Counted from the stretch's first letter, positions 1 through 8,827 are shown. The stretch: 64,000 nucleotides of DNA from Deefgea piscis (GCF_013284055.1 NZ_CP054143.1:124001-188000), one strand, 5' to 3'. Notes: generated by a model from the letters alone, not told the origin. A program made the numbers and translations.

Positions 1-1
1 T

Positions 2-148
2 TTTCACGACACCGGCGCTTATGGTGCCAGCATGTCATCCAATTACAATACCCGACCACTAATCGCCGAAGTGCTGATCGATGGCGATGCGATCCGGCAA
101 ATTCGCCGCCGGCAAACCGTCGCCGAACTGTTAGCGCTTGAATTGTAA
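2..148 (+). CDS. lysA: Diaminopimelate decarboxylase, C-terminal fragment
   Basis: The window opens inside a reading frame that runs 48 codons to a TAA. The visible peptide contains [14 protein letters not shown] followed by RPLIAEVL and an IRRRQT tail, which matches the C-terminal end of LysA, where the [10 protein letters not shown] stretch lies near the PLP and substrate site. LysA decarboxylates meso-diaminopimelate to lysine in the cytoplasm. Only the last tenth of the protein is present, so the call rests on this signature; the alternative, another alanine-racemase-fold decarboxylase, is less likely because the terminal motif order is typical of LysA. Confidence 0.85.
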   Translation, partial: FHDTGAYGASMSSNYNTRPLIAEVLIDGDAIRQIRRRQTVAELLALEL

Positions 149-262
149 AGCGAAATAGTTAACACCGTGCCACATTGTAATTACCGGCAATAGGCGACAC
201 AATTGTGCCGCCCTTATTCTTACAGCGCCACATTCCATATGGGCATTACTTAGGAAAACCTT

Positions 263-1462
263 ATGATTACAATTAGTGGCTACGGCACTTTAGTTGCTGC
301 CTCACTTGTTTTGCTATTTGGTCGAATTCTGGTCGAAAAAACAGCGCCGCTAAAAGCATTCACTATCCCCGAGCCTGTTGCCGGTGGTTTGGTGGTGGCG
401 TTATTGATGCTATTTGCGCAGCAAGTCGCTGGCGTGACCGTTAAATTTGATACCTCATTGCAAACGCCCTTAATGCTGGCCTTTTTTGCCACCATTGGTC
501 TGTCGGCCAATTTAGCCAGCCTAAAAGCGGGCGGCGGCGTGATGATTAAGTTTTTATGCGTCGTTGCTGGCTTGTTATTAATGCAAAACATAATTGGCAT
601 TAGCTTGGCCAATCTATTGGGGCTGGATGGTCATTTAGGACTACTGGCTGGCTCGGTCACGCTGTCAGGTGGCCACGGTACAGGCGCCGCATGGAGCTCG
701 GTGTTTAGCGAGCAGTTTGGCATTCAAGGTGCCACCGAATTGGCGATGGCGTGTGCCACGTTTGGTTTGGTGTTAGGCGGTTTAATTGGCGGCCCAGTAG
801 CCAAGTTTTTGCTGCGTAAAGTTAAAGTACCCGGTGCCGAGCACAATCAAGATCAAGCACCAACCGGCTTTGAAGAGCCACAAGCGACGCGCCTGATCAC
901 GGTGAATTCATTTATTGAATCACTGGCCTTGATTGCGCTGAGCTTGGCGGGCGGGCAGTTTTTGGCCGAGCTTTTATCAGGCACGGCGTTTGAATTACCG
1001 ACCTTTGTTTGCGTTTTATTTACCGGTGTCATGCTGCGTAATGTCTTGTCTGGCCTAGGCTGGTACCAAGTTTTTGAACGTGAAGTTTCCGTGTTGGGTA
1101 ACGTTAGCTTGGCGCTGTTTTTAGCGATGGCCTTGATGAGTTTGCGCCTGTGGGAATTGGCGAATTTAGCGCTACCGATGGTGATTTTGCTCGCAGTACA
1201 AGCGATGGCCATGGCCGCTTACGCCATCTTTGTGACTTTCCGGGTAATGGGTTCGAACTATGATGCCGTGGTGTTGGCAGCAGGTCATTGCGGCTTTGGC
1301 TTGGGTGCAACCCCAACGGCGATTGCCAATATGCAAGCGGTAACGCATCGCTTTGGCCCATCTCACTTAGCGTTTATTGTCGTGCCCATGGTCGGCGCTT
1401 TCTTTATCGATATTCTGAATGCCATCATTATTAAAATCTTTATGGCATTACCGATTTACTAA
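263..1462 (+). CDS. gltS: Sodium/glutamate symporter GltS
   Basis: The 399-residue product matches the length of GltS (about 400) and is hydrophobic throughout, with a repeated multi-helix layout and glycine-rich re-entrant stretches (GSVTLSGGHGTGAAW near residue 130 and AAGHCGFGLGATPTAIANM near residue 340). These two loops are the hallmark of the family and carry glutamate with sodium across the inner membrane. The ATG follows a GGAAAAC ribosome-binding stretch. It lies alone, downstream of lysA with a 114-bp gap, and is followed by a strong hairpin. No regulatory site was recognised. Confidence 0.93.
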   Translation: MITISGYGTLVAASLVLLFGRILVEKTAPLKAFTIPEPVAGGLVVALLMLFAQQVAGVTVKFDTSLQTPLMLAFFATIGLSANLASLKAGGGVMIKFLCVVAGLLLMQNIIGISLANLLGLDGHLGLLAGSVTLSGGHGTGAAWSSVFSEQFGIQGATELAMACATFGLVLGGLIGGPVAKFLLRKVKVPGAEHNQDQAPTGFEEPQATRLITVNSFIESLALIALSLAGGQFLAELLSGTAFELPTFVCVLFTGVMLRNVLSGLGWYQVFEREVSVLGNVSLALFLAMALMSLRLWELANLALPMVILLAVQAMAMAAYAIFVTFRVMGSNYDAVVLAAGHCGFGLGATPTAIANMQAVTHRFGPSHLAFIVVPMVGAFFIDILNAIIIKIFMALPIY

Positions 1463-1492
1463 GCCGCGCTGCGAGACTTAAACCACACAATC

Positions 1493-1524
1493 ATCAGGGC
1501 TAGTGCTACAGCACCAGCCCTGAT
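1493..1524 (+). terminator. Hairpin 3' of gltS
   Basis: A 9-bp perfect outer stem (ATCAGGGCT / AGCCCTGAT) encloses a second stem GTGCT/AGCAC, 30 bp after the gltS stop. There is no clear T-run, so it may be an mRNA 3'-stabilising structure rather than a classical intrinsic terminator. Confidence 0.6.
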
Positions 1525-1553
1525 TCATATCTAAGCCAAGGTATTGTTGCAAA

Positions 1554-1600
1554 GGTATCTATTTGAACACTTTATAGATATTCATTTAGCTACATATACC
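1554..1600. repeat. 47-nt palindromic element, copy 1
   Basis: Begins GGTAT and ends ATACC, length exactly 47 nt, in the intergenic space 3' of gltS. Internal sequence is diverged from the other copies. A second GGTATTG lies just upstream at 1540. See copies at 14085, 17871, 20757, 24220, 49009, 57938 and 58903. Confidence 0.5.
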
Positions 1601-1757
1601 CACCAAAACCACGACAAATAAATCATTCACCCCGCCTTTCATTCGTCCTCATTTCAACCTCAGCAATCCACTCTGCAACAAGCCTTCGAGCAAAATCGAT
1701 AGACATACACTAACCTTGAATCAAGCGGCAAAAACAAGCCAACGGAAAGGTGGTGTT

Positions 1758-2339
1758 ATGAAAAACGTAAGATTTTTAGCAGCATCGATGCTCGGCATAG
1801 TTTTTCTATTCTTCACTGCCAGCCTCTACGCCAATGAATTCGTGATGACGCCGGCAATTCAAAGTCAGCTAGATAAACAAAAAGCTCTGATTGCCACATG
1901 GGCAGCCAATCCAATCATTGAGCATGCGGTAGAAAAACAAAACCAAATCGGCCCAATACCCGGCATGGATAAGGCCAAATGGAAACTCATTCGGCGCAGC
2001 GATCCACTGATTACTGAATTTCAAACTAATGCCGCAGGGCAATACCTCAAATCGATGCAAGCAAAAAGTAAACTCGCCATCAGTGAAGCTTTTTTATCTG
2101 CCGATAAAGGCGAAAAAGTCGCCTTTATCGAAAAAACCTCGAGCTATATCCATCAAGGACAAGCCAAATTTGACGTGCCTTTTACCACCGGAAAAGCATG
2201 GCAAGGCAAACCAGAGTTTGATGAATCCACCCAAACCTATGCGCTCCAAATCGCGGTGCCGGTACTCAGTGCAGGCAAACCAATCGGCGTTTTAGTGGTC
2301 GGCATCAATTTGTCACAGCTCGAAAAGCTCGCCAATTAA
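1758..2339 (+). CDS. Periplasmic PDC/Cache-like sensor protein
   Basis: The 193-residue product starts with a lysine and a hydrophobic run ending in ASLYA, a good Sec signal peptide, so the mature part is periplasmic. The rest has no membrane helix and ends in a region (ALQIAVPVLSAGKPIGVLVVGINL) typical of PDC/Cache small-molecule sensor domains. The start at 1758 is preferred over an in-frame ATG 42 nt upstream because it has an AGGTGG ribosome-binding site and begins the signal peptide. It lies 6-9 bp upstream of a diguanylate cyclase gene, so the two probably form one operon and may work as a ligand-binding partner and membrane enzyme. The ligand is unknown. Confidence 0.7.
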   Translation: MKNVRFLAASMLGIVFLFFTASLYANEFVMTPAIQSQLDKQKALIATWAANPIIEHAVEKQNQIGPIPGMDKAKWKLIRRSDPLITEFQTNAAGQYLKSMQAKSKLAISEAFLSADKGEKVAFIEKTSSYIHQGQAKFDVPFTTGKAWQGKPEFDESTQTYALQIAVPVLSAGKPIGVLVVGINLSQLEKLAN

Positions 2340-2345
2340 GGGACG

Positions 2346-3821
2346 ATGATGAGTACCAGCACAGATCGATTTTCGGTATTGGCCAGACTGATGATTAGTT
2401 TTGGCGCATTGGCCATGCTAACGGGCCTTATCGGTGGCGTTGGCATTTGGGCATTCGCGAGAATGACCACCACCTTTCAGACCGTTGCCACCCAAGACGT
2501 ACCGGCGCTACTTAAACTAGAACAAGCGCAAAGCGAAATGCATCAAGTCATTTTGGCCGAACGCAGCCTGCTATTTATGCAAACCGCGACCCCCACCGCG
2601 CAAGAAACACTACAAAAACACGCCGAACACCTTGCCCAACTGGATGTACTCTGGCAGCAATACATGGTCTTAAATAAAACCAAAATCGCCCCACCGCCCA
2701 CGTTTGAAAAAGCATTAACCGCATGGGCCAATGCCTCACGCGATGTGATCAAGATTTTGTCAGAAGACACCCCCGCAGCTCGGCGCGATGCAGTGGATCT
2801 GTCGCTCAGTGATGCGGCAGAAAAATACAATCAAGTACTCAACGCCCTTAGACAAATGACCCAGCAGCAAGTGCTGTCGCTCAGCGAGCGCGTAAAACAA
2901 GAGCACCAGATGGCCGATCAAATGGAAAAAATGATCTTTATTTTTGTCGTTGGCACATTTGGACTTGCCGGTGGCCTCGCCATCTGGCTAGCGCGCTGGG
3001 TGGGTGGCCCACTACGCCAAATTATGGTGGCCGCCCGTACCCAAGAGCTCAATAACGCCAATGCTTTGCTGTTTGATCAAAGTAATACGGATTCACTCAC
3101 CCAACTCAAAAACCGCCGTTTTCTCGAAACCACCATGCAGGGCATGACCACCAGCACCTTGAAGGCGCATCGCGCCAATCAACATAAAAATAATCCCGAC
3201 CATCAAACCAACCACGATTTGGCCTTAATCATGATTGATGTTGATCATTTTAAACACGTGAACGACCAATTTGGTCACCATGCGGGCGATCTGGTATTGC
3301 AACAAATTGCCAAAATTTTACAAAAAGCCGCTCGCGATAGCGATACCGTGGTGCGCTGGGGTGGTGAGGAATTTTTAATTGTGGCCAGCAACGTTAATCG
3401 CCACAAATTTCCGATTTTGGTCGAGCGAATTCGAGCGGATGTCGAAAATCACCATTTTAATATTGATACCCACCAACCCATTCGCCTCACCTGCTCAGTT
3501 GGCTTTGCTTTTTTCCCCTTTATCGATCAGCACCCCGAAGTTTGTAGTTGGGAATACGCCGCCAGCTTGGCTGATTACTGCCTTTATTTAGCAAAAAATA
3601 ATGGCCGTAATACTTGGGCAGGCATCTGCCCAGCCAGTGACTTTAAACCTGAAGAGCGACCAATTAATCTAGTCAGTGACATCCCACACTTGATCGAGCA
3701 GCAGCGGCTTATCGTGCTTTTGCGTCAGCAATCTGCCTTTGTTAGCGAACCGGCTAACAGCACGGCACACGAACACTTTGCGCCACAGGCGATTAATGCC
3801 ATCTCACCGAGTACCAGCTAA
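2346..3821 (+). CDS. Membrane diguanylate cyclase (4HB sensor, GGDEF)
   Basis: A 491-residue protein. Residues about 14-37 form a first membrane helix; about 38-190 form a helical periplasmic segment resembling a four-helix-bundle MCP sensor; about 195-216 form the second helix. A GGDEF domain follows from about residue 255, with DVDHFKHVNDQFGHHAGD and an intact GGEEF active-site motif at 339-343. An RDSD inhibitory I-site lies five residues before it, so c-di-GMP synthesis and product inhibition are both expected. The 70-residue tail after the GGDEF domain is not recognised. The upstream periplasmic PDC gene is probably its partner. The start could be this ATG or the next codon. Confidence 0.87.
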   Translation: MMSTSTDRFSVLARLMISFGALAMLTGLIGGVGIWAFARMTTTFQTVATQDVPALLKLEQAQSEMHQVILAERSLLFMQTATPTAQETLQKHAEHLAQLDVLWQQYMVLNKTKIAPPPTFEKALTAWANASRDVIKILSEDTPAARRDAVDLSLSDAAEKYNQVLNALRQMTQQQVLSLSERVKQEHQMADQMEKMIFIFVVGTFGLAGGLAIWLARWVGGPLRQIMVAARTQELNNANALLFDQSNTDSLTQLKNRRFLETTMQGMTTSTLKAHRANQHKNNPDHQTNHDLALIMIDVDHFKHVNDQFGHHAGDLVLQQIAKILQKAARDSDTVVRWGGEEFLIVASNVNRHKFPILVERIRADVENHHFNIDTHQPIRLTCSVGFAFFPFIDQHPEVCSWEYAASLADYCLYLAKNNGRNTWAGICPASDFKPEERPINLVSDIPHLIEQQRLIVLLRQQSAFVSEPANSTAHEHFAPQAINAISPSTS

Positions 3822-3843
3822 GCAAACCGTGAATGGAGTGCGA

Positions 3844-3852
3844 TGATATAAT
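3844..3852 (+). promoter_or_regulatory. Extended -10 promoter for tsaC/sua5
   Basis: TGATATAAT is an extended -10 (TGN plus a perfect TATAAT), 33 bp before the chosen start codon. No good -35 is visible, which fits an extended -10 promoter. Confidence 0.5.
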
Positions 3853-3884
3853 CAGCGCATTCCAAAGTGTGTAGCCAGACCAAA

Positions 3885-4871
3885 ATGACCTTAGCGCCCT
3901 CTCCTGCCGATCTTTCCGCCGCCCTGGCCTTACTCCGTGCTGGTGAACTCGTTGGCATCCCAACGGAAACCGTCTACGGTTTGGCGGCCGATGCCAGTCA
4001 AGATGCCGCAGTGGCCAAAATTTTTGCCGCCAAAGGCCGCCCCAATGACCATCCAGTCATTGTGCATATTGCCGGCGTAGCGCAACTGGCAGACTGGGCG
4101 CAAAACATTCCCGATAGCGCGTATCAACTGGCCGAAGCATTTTGGCCCGGCCCGTTAACGCTAATTTTAGAGCGCCAGGCGCATGTCAGTGATGCCGTCA
4201 CCGGCGGGCAAGACACCGTCGGCCTACGCGCGCCAGCGCACCCGATTACCCATGAATTACTGCTGCAATTTGGCGGCGGCCTCGCTGCGCCCAGTGCCAA
4301 TCAATTTGGCCACGTTAGCCCCACCACAGCCGAGCATGTCCGCCATGAATTTAGCACTGAGCAAGTGCGATTAATTTTGGACGGCGGCGCCTGTGACGTT
4401 GGCGTTGAATCCACCATCGTCAGCCTAGTGGGGAATCAAGCCAAACTACTGCGCCCGGGTGGCATTTCCCGCGCTGCGATCGAAGCCGTATTGGGTCACG
4501 CGATTGAGCACCACAGCACCAGCAGCACCGCCAAACAACGGGCATCGGGTTTACTCGATTCACACTACGCGCCACGCACGCCGCTCATCACCGGCCCCTT
4601 AGCCAGCATGCAACAATTGGCAGCAACAGAAAGTGCCAATGGTAAGAAAGTGGTATTACTCACCTCGCATATTCAAGACCATGCGCCATATACCGAACAG
4701 GCCATGCCGAATAATCCAGCGGACTACGCCCAGCAAATCTACGCCACACTCCGCCAGTTGGACCGCCAAGGCTATGATCAACTTTTGCTGGTAACCCCGC
4801 CAGAAGGCGCAGAATGGCTGGCTATTCACGACCGACTGAACCGCGCAGCGCATAAAAAAATCAACGCATAG
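3885..4871 (+). CDS. sua5: Threonylcarbamoyl-AMP synthase, Sua5 type
   Basis: This enzyme makes threonylcarbamoyl-AMP from threonine, bicarbonate and ATP for the t6A37 modification of ANN-decoding tRNAs. The YrdC domain is clear: IPTETVYGLAADA near residues 25-37, KGRPNDHPVIVH near 54-65 and PSANQFGHVSPT near 143-154. A C-terminal Sua5 domain (about residues 220-328) makes it the long Sua5 form rather than the short TsaC form. The ATG at 3885 is chosen over a GTG at 3867 because it matches the N-terminal length of the family. An AT-rich promoter precedes it and the minor-pilin genes follow after 146 bp. Confidence 0.92.
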   Translation: MTLAPSPADLSAALALLRAGELVGIPTETVYGLAADASQDAAVAKIFAAKGRPNDHPVIVHIAGVAQLADWAQNIPDSAYQLAEAFWPGPLTLILERQAHVSDAVTGGQDTVGLRAPAHPITHELLLQFGGGLAAPSANQFGHVSPTTAEHVRHEFSTEQVRLILDGGACDVGVESTIVSLVGNQAKLLRPGGISRAAIEAVLGHAIEHHSTSSTAKQRASGLLDSHYAPRTPLITGPLASMQQLAATESANGKKVVLLTSHIQDHAPYTEQAMPNNPADYAQQIYATLRQLDRQGYDQLLLVTPPEGAEWLAIHDRLNRAAHKKINA

Positions 4872-5017
4872 TTGAGTTGTTAACCGTACGCAACAAAAAC
4901 TACCGTTCGTCACCAAGATAAGACCGCTCTTCCCACACGAGAAAAGTGGTCTTGTCCCCCGTAAGCAAAACCCCGTACCATCAAACCACAATAACAAATC
5001 CAATCTGATCGGACACC

Positions 5018-5488
5018 ATGCTCTCTTATCGCAGCCGCGGTTTTACCTTGATTGAACTGCTCATCGTCATTGCCATCATCGGCATTCTGGCCGCCATCGC
5101 TATACCCAGCTACAGCGAATACATCAAAAAAAGCCGCAGAACTGATGCGACAGTGACCATTAGTAAAATCCAGCAAGCACAAGAAAAATGGCGGGCAAAT
5201 AACTCGCTTTACACCAACAATTTTGGCAGCACTAACGGCTTAGCCTTAGTAAGCGACGCAACCAGTCTAAACATGACGAGTGAAAATGCTTATTACAAAC
5301 TAACAATAGGCACAACTTGTGCGGCAAATACAGATGCTACAGGCACACCAACCGGTACAAACTATTGCATTAACGCCGTTGCCGACAGCACAAAACAACA
5401 AAATTCAGATACAAACTGCAAAACACTCACGATGACAATAAGCAATGGCAATACAACTGCCACTCCAACCAGCTGCTGGAGTAAATAA
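5018..5488 (+). CDS. Type IV pilin-like protein (PilE family minor pilin)
   Basis: The 156-residue product has a short basic leader and the prepilin motif [20 protein letters not shown], with cleavage expected between G8 and F9 by PilD and a conserved E5 in the mature protein. The globular part contains four cysteines arranged like PilE-type minor pilins, with the last pair near the C-terminus (CKTLTM and TSCW). It opens an operon of five pilin-like genes; the next gene begins immediately after its stop. It is more probably a minor pilin or tip-complex component than the major subunit, because of its position with fimT, pilW, pilX and pilV. Confidence 0.85.
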   Translation: MLSYRSRGFTLIELLIVIAIIGILAAIAIPSYSEYIKKSRRTDATVTISKIQQAQEKWRANNSLYTNNFGSTNGLALVSDATSLNMTSENAYYKLTIGTTCAANTDATGTPTGTNYCINAVADSTKQQNSDTNCKTLTMTISNGNTTATPTSCWSK

Positions 5489-6046
5489 ATGAAGTACTTT
5501 AAAAATCGTGGCTTTACTTTAATAGAATTGATGATCACACTTTCTATACTAGGCATATTACTTGCAATTTCCGTTCCCAGCTTTACGGAATGGATGCAAA
5601 GAAAACGTGTAATTGGTGTAGCCAATGAATTTGCAGCATTGATACAATTCTCACGCAGCGAAGCCATTAAACGTAATGCCAATATTTTTCTGCAAACAAC
5701 ACGTATTAGCGACACCAATTGGTCTCTTATGAGTAGCGATCAACAAGCGAGCTGCACCGCATTAAACCCTTGTGATTTAAGAAATATGCTCCCTAGCAAT
5801 TACAAAGAAATTAAAGTAAAAGCAATTACAAATGCAGCGGGAACCGACAATAATTTAAATAACACACGAATCAATCCAGCAAACCCAATTTTCAATTTTT
5901 CAAATGCTACAACAGATACATCCGTTCAATATGTCACCTTTGAATCTGGCAATTATCAACTAAATACTCAAGTTAGCGTTACTGGATTAACCACCATATG
6001 CATACCAACAGGAAAACCAGCTATCGGCGGCTACCTTCCATGCTAA
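5489..6046 (+). CDS. fimT: FimT/GspH family minor pseudopilin
   Basis: The 185-residue protein has a short leader and prepilin motif [20 protein letters not shown], then the segment QRKRVIGVANEFAALIQFSRSEAIKRN, which is diagnostic of the GspH/FimT family (ArSEAikR). FimT initiates pilus assembly and in some bacteria binds DNA. The gene directly abuts the stop of the pilE-like gene and its last 7 bp overlap the start of pilW. Base composition is strongly AT-rich compared with sua5 or clpB on either side. Confidence 0.88.
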   Translation: MKYFKNRGFTLIELMITLSILGILLAISVPSFTEWMQRKRVIGVANEFAALIQFSRSEAIKRNANIFLQTTRISDTNWSLMSSDQQASCTALNPCDLRNMLPSNYKEIKVKAITNAAGTDNNLNNTRINPANPIFNFSNATTDTSVQYVTFESGNYQLNTQVSVTGLTTICIPTGKPAIGGYLPC

Positions 6047-6807
6047 AAAAATCACTATTAAATCAAAGTGGTATTTCACTCATTGAAATTTTAATCGCAA
6101 TGGCAATTAGCTTAGCGTTACTCACTGCAGCTGCGACCATGGCTTTGGCAAGCTTAAGTAGTAGCAAAGACACATTACAAAACACTGCAGCACAGCAAGA
6201 ACTCCAAACTATTTTAACGACAGTAACACGTGAAATTCGACGTTCTGGATATCGCTCCCCAGCAATGACGCCAGTAGAGGAAATTGCCGAAAACGCAAAA
6301 TCTACAACAACATTTCGTAAAATATGGACCTTCGGTGGCACAACATGCATCGTTTATCGCTATGACAGCGACACCAATGCAGATCCTCTATTGCCACCTG
6401 GAAATGGACTCATTAGTAACGATGAAGTCAGGGGAATTCGCTTAGATAGCACCAATAACCGCATCGACTTCCTTACTTCAGCCACAAGCACAACAGCGCC
6501 AACAAGTTGCGATTCGGCAAATGGGACTTGGACACCATTAGTTTCAGGAAAAAGCATTCAACTAGGCACAGACGCCCTTAAATTTGAATACAGCTCCGGC
6601 TGGATTCGCATTGCCGACGGTGCAAGTATTACATCAGCCCAAGCCCTTGCAGCGAATGCTGCAGTAGCTAATTCAGCAGCAGAAGTAATCGATCAAGTAA
6701 AAATAAGCATTTCAGGAACCCTTCCGACAAGTACCACAGCGAATCCAAAAATTATTGAATCAAGTGAAATGGTGCAGTTACGCAATCGACCATTCAAATT
6801 CAATTAG
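6040..6807 (+). CDS. pilW: Type IV pilus minor pilin PilW
   Basis: The 255-residue product begins MLKKSLLNQSGISLIEILIA, a prepilin motif (G|I with a conserved Glu at mature position 5) followed by a long hydrophobic helix to about residue 35. The ensuing TILTTVTREIRRSGYR is the characteristic PilW segment. The ATG at 6040 overlaps the fimT stop by 7 bp, implying translational coupling; an upstream ATG at 5998 lies inside fimT and would move the leader far from the N-terminus. PilW is part of the priming complex at the pilus tip with FimT, PilV and PilX. Confidence 0.85.
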   Translation: MLKKSLLNQSGISLIEILIAMAISLALLTAAATMALASLSSSKDTLQNTAAQQELQTILTTVTREIRRSGYRSPAMTPVEEIAENAKSTTTFRKIWTFGGTTCIVYRYDSDTNADPLLPPGNGLISNDEVRGIRLDSTNNRIDFLTSATSTTAPTSCDSANGTWTPLVSGKSIQLGTDALKFEYSSGWIRIADGASITSAQALAANAAVANSAAEVIDQVKISISGTLPTSTTANPKIIESSEMVQLRNRPFKFN

Positions 6808-6819
6808 GCTAAAAATAAA

Positions 6820-8139
6820 ATGAATAAAATTAACTACAACAACCAATCAAAACAAATTGGAATTGCGGCATTACTAGTTACAGTTATGTTGGCCTTAATT
6901 GCAGGCGTTGCAACAATTTATGTCAATCGCAGCGGACTGTTACTACAACGTTCTGTTACAAACAACTCGCAAAGTGTTATGGCCACTCAAGCCGCTGAAG
7001 CGGGGATTAATGCTTTCTATGCTCAAATTAAATCCGATATCGATTTAATTAACTCGACAGGAAGCGATGGTGTAATTTTAAGAACAAACTCTGTGACTTC
7101 AGCAGCTAGTTGCGCTCCCGCAACTTCAAATATGCCCTATGAAATTACAAGTACCTATTCTGATAGCAGCAAACAACAATTTGCTCCAGACAAATATTTT
7201 AAGGCTGAGCTACCACTATTGGGAGCATTGTCGAATGTAAATCCCCAATTAGCTTACCGCGTGCAAGCAAAATTAAGTAATAATAAACTTTACATTACAA
7301 GCGAAGGATTGACTGGTTCAGAGTCTGGATTAATAAACAATGGCAATAGCAGTGATAGCTACGCCAAAATTCGAAGAACAATCCCAATTGCTGGTGGTTT
7401 GAATTTACCCAATACAGCAGTAACTATTGGTGGTTACGCAGATTCAAGTGGCTCTATTAATATTGGTACTACGTACTTAAGTGACCCCAAACCTCTTTGT
7501 GCAGTAGCATTTGGAGATGAATATAATTATCGAGGATCACCTAGTTATACCTGCTCTGCTGGCGGAGCATGCTCTCCATTGCAAGACGCTAGCTTGCAAA
7601 CCAACCTCTTTGAAAAAATTTTTAATTCAAGCAAATCAGATTATAAAAATAGCAAAGCAAATAGAGTTCTACCAAATTGCACTGGACCAATAACCGTGAC
7701 AGACAACGAAGTCGTTTGGATTTCTGGCGACGCCAACAATTGCACTATTAGCGGATCAAACAAAGCAATCATTATTGTAGAAGGAAATGTAACAGGTTCA
7801 TTAGTTGCTAGTGGTTTCGTTTATGCTACAAACGTTTTTCAAAATGGTGCCATGACAATAACAGGATCGCTTGCGATTGAATCAAAATGGGACATTGGAA
7901 ATTCAGCCACTTACTTGAATGGATTCCACCAGTTCCCAAACCACAAAAACGACTCTGATATTACTCAACTATTTAATGACGGAATTACCGATTCAGTATA
8001 CGGACCGGCATCTGCACGGCCTTTGACAGGCACTCATGATGCAAAAGGTGCAATTCACGTTTTCTACAAACCTCTAGTACTAATTCCAGTCGACCCTCTG
8101 GGCACAACAATCAGCTCAAACTCTTGGATCGATTTTTAA
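6820..8139 (+). CDS. pilX: Large PilX-like minor pilin
   Basis: Residues 12-35 form a hydrophobic segment starting QIGIAALLVTVMLALIAG, matching the PilX N-terminal domain, followed by RSVTNNSQSVMATQAAEAG, the conserved AqqaAEAG stretch of PilX. Unlike canonical prepilins the leader lacks Phe and the mature Glu5 is absent, as is usual for PilX. The protein is 439 residues, over twice the usual length. The C-terminal half (about 270-370) is rich in Ser, Thr, Gly and Asn with short alternating hydrophobic strands (ISGSNKAIIIVEGNVTGSLV) that look like a beta-helix or beta-roll. It follows pilW by 12 bp. Confidence 0.78.
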   Translation: MNKINYNNQSKQIGIAALLVTVMLALIAGVATIYVNRSGLLLQRSVTNNSQSVMATQAAEAGINAFYAQIKSDIDLINSTGSDGVILRTNSVTSAASCAPATSNMPYEITSTYSDSSKQQFAPDKYFKAELPLLGALSNVNPQLAYRVQAKLSNNKLYITSEGLTGSESGLINNGNSSDSYAKIRRTIPIAGGLNLPNTAVTIGGYADSSGSINIGTTYLSDPKPLCAVAFGDEYNYRGSPSYTCSAGGACSPLQDASLQTNLFEKIFNSSKSDYKNSKANRVLPNCTGPITVTDNEVVWISGDANNCTISGSNKAIIIVEGNVTGSLVASGFVYATNVFQNGAMTITGSLAIESKWDIGNSATYLNGFHQFPNHKNDSDITQLFNDGITDSVYGPASARPLTGTHDAKGAIHVFYKPLVLIPVDPLGTTISSNSWIDF

Positions 8140-8144
8140 GGCAA

Positions 8145-8786
8145 ATGAAGACGATGAAAACAAATCAACATGGCTTCAGCTTAATTGAAGTGATGATTGC
8201 AGTCATTATTTTAGGCTTATCCGCTTTATTTCTTGCCAAATTAAATGCAGTTTTATTACAAGGAACAAGCGGTGCAGCTGATCGACAAGTAGCCATTCGA
8301 CTTGCTGAGGGTGTCGCAGATAATTTACGGCAAATCGTCCGCAACCCTCAGTTACGCAGTCTTCCTACTAGTTACGCTGGAGTGCCTGGCGGCACTCCAA
8401 TTAGCTTCGGCAATTGCGACCCAAACACACCAGCAACAAAATGTGCAATCTTTACAAACAAGACCACAACTTTCACCATTCGGCGTAGTCTTTTACCCGC
8501 AGCTCCCAACTTACACTCAAGTAGCACCCCTTTTGATGCTCAAATTGATGTCAGTTGGCAAGGCAGCAATGGACAAATGCAAAACATTGTCACAATGACT
8601 TCAATTCGTCCTGAACCAGCGCCTCCTTGGTTAGTTGCAACGCCTTATGTAATTAATGATTTAGTTAGCTTTTCTGGCCGTATTTATAAAAGCAAAACGA
8701 TTCACTCCGCGACCACAGGAAATCAACCCGAAAAAGTAGCCCCCCCAACAACAGATGGTATTTCAACAGATTGGCAGGTTTTATAG
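8145..8786 (+). CDS. pilV: PilV-like minor pilin with a C-terminal CBM5/12-like module
   Basis: The 213-residue product has a prepilin leader ending QHGFSLIEVMIAVIILG and the PilV segment (RLAEGVADNLRQIVRN). The ATG at 8145 follows an AAGG ribosome-binding site just behind the pilX stop. After a PilV-like body ending near residue 158 comes a 53-residue tail: W162, Y168, then VSFSGRIYKSK and a final TDWQVL. Its spacing of W-x5-Y, VS-x2-GR-x-Y and the terminal W copies the chitin-binding CBM5/12 fold and aligns with the module ending the monooxygenase at 54536-55813 (VSYNGRLYSNK). The exposed Trp pair of that module is absent here, so binding strength is uncertain. It is the last gene of the pilin operon; no pilY1 follows. 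Confidence 0.78.
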   Translation: MKTMKTNQHGFSLIEVMIAVIILGLSALFLAKLNAVLLQGTSGAADRQVAIRLAEGVADNLRQIVRNPQLRSLPTSYAGVPGGTPISFGNCDPNTPATKCAIFTNKTTTFTIRRSLLPAAPNLHSSSTPFDAQIDVSWQGSNGQMQNIVTMTSIRPEPAPPWLVATPYVINDLVSFSGRIYKSKTIHSATTGNQPEKVAPPTTDGISTDWQVL

Positions 8787-8827
8787 CGCTGAATATTAAT
8801 AAAATTCACAAAAAATCATATAAACTA

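Noticed and set aside
4919-4955. Stem-loop upstream of the pilE-like gene as a terminator
   Set aside because: AAGACC/GGTCTT arms exist, but the stem is interrupted and no T-run follows, so it was not listed as a feature.
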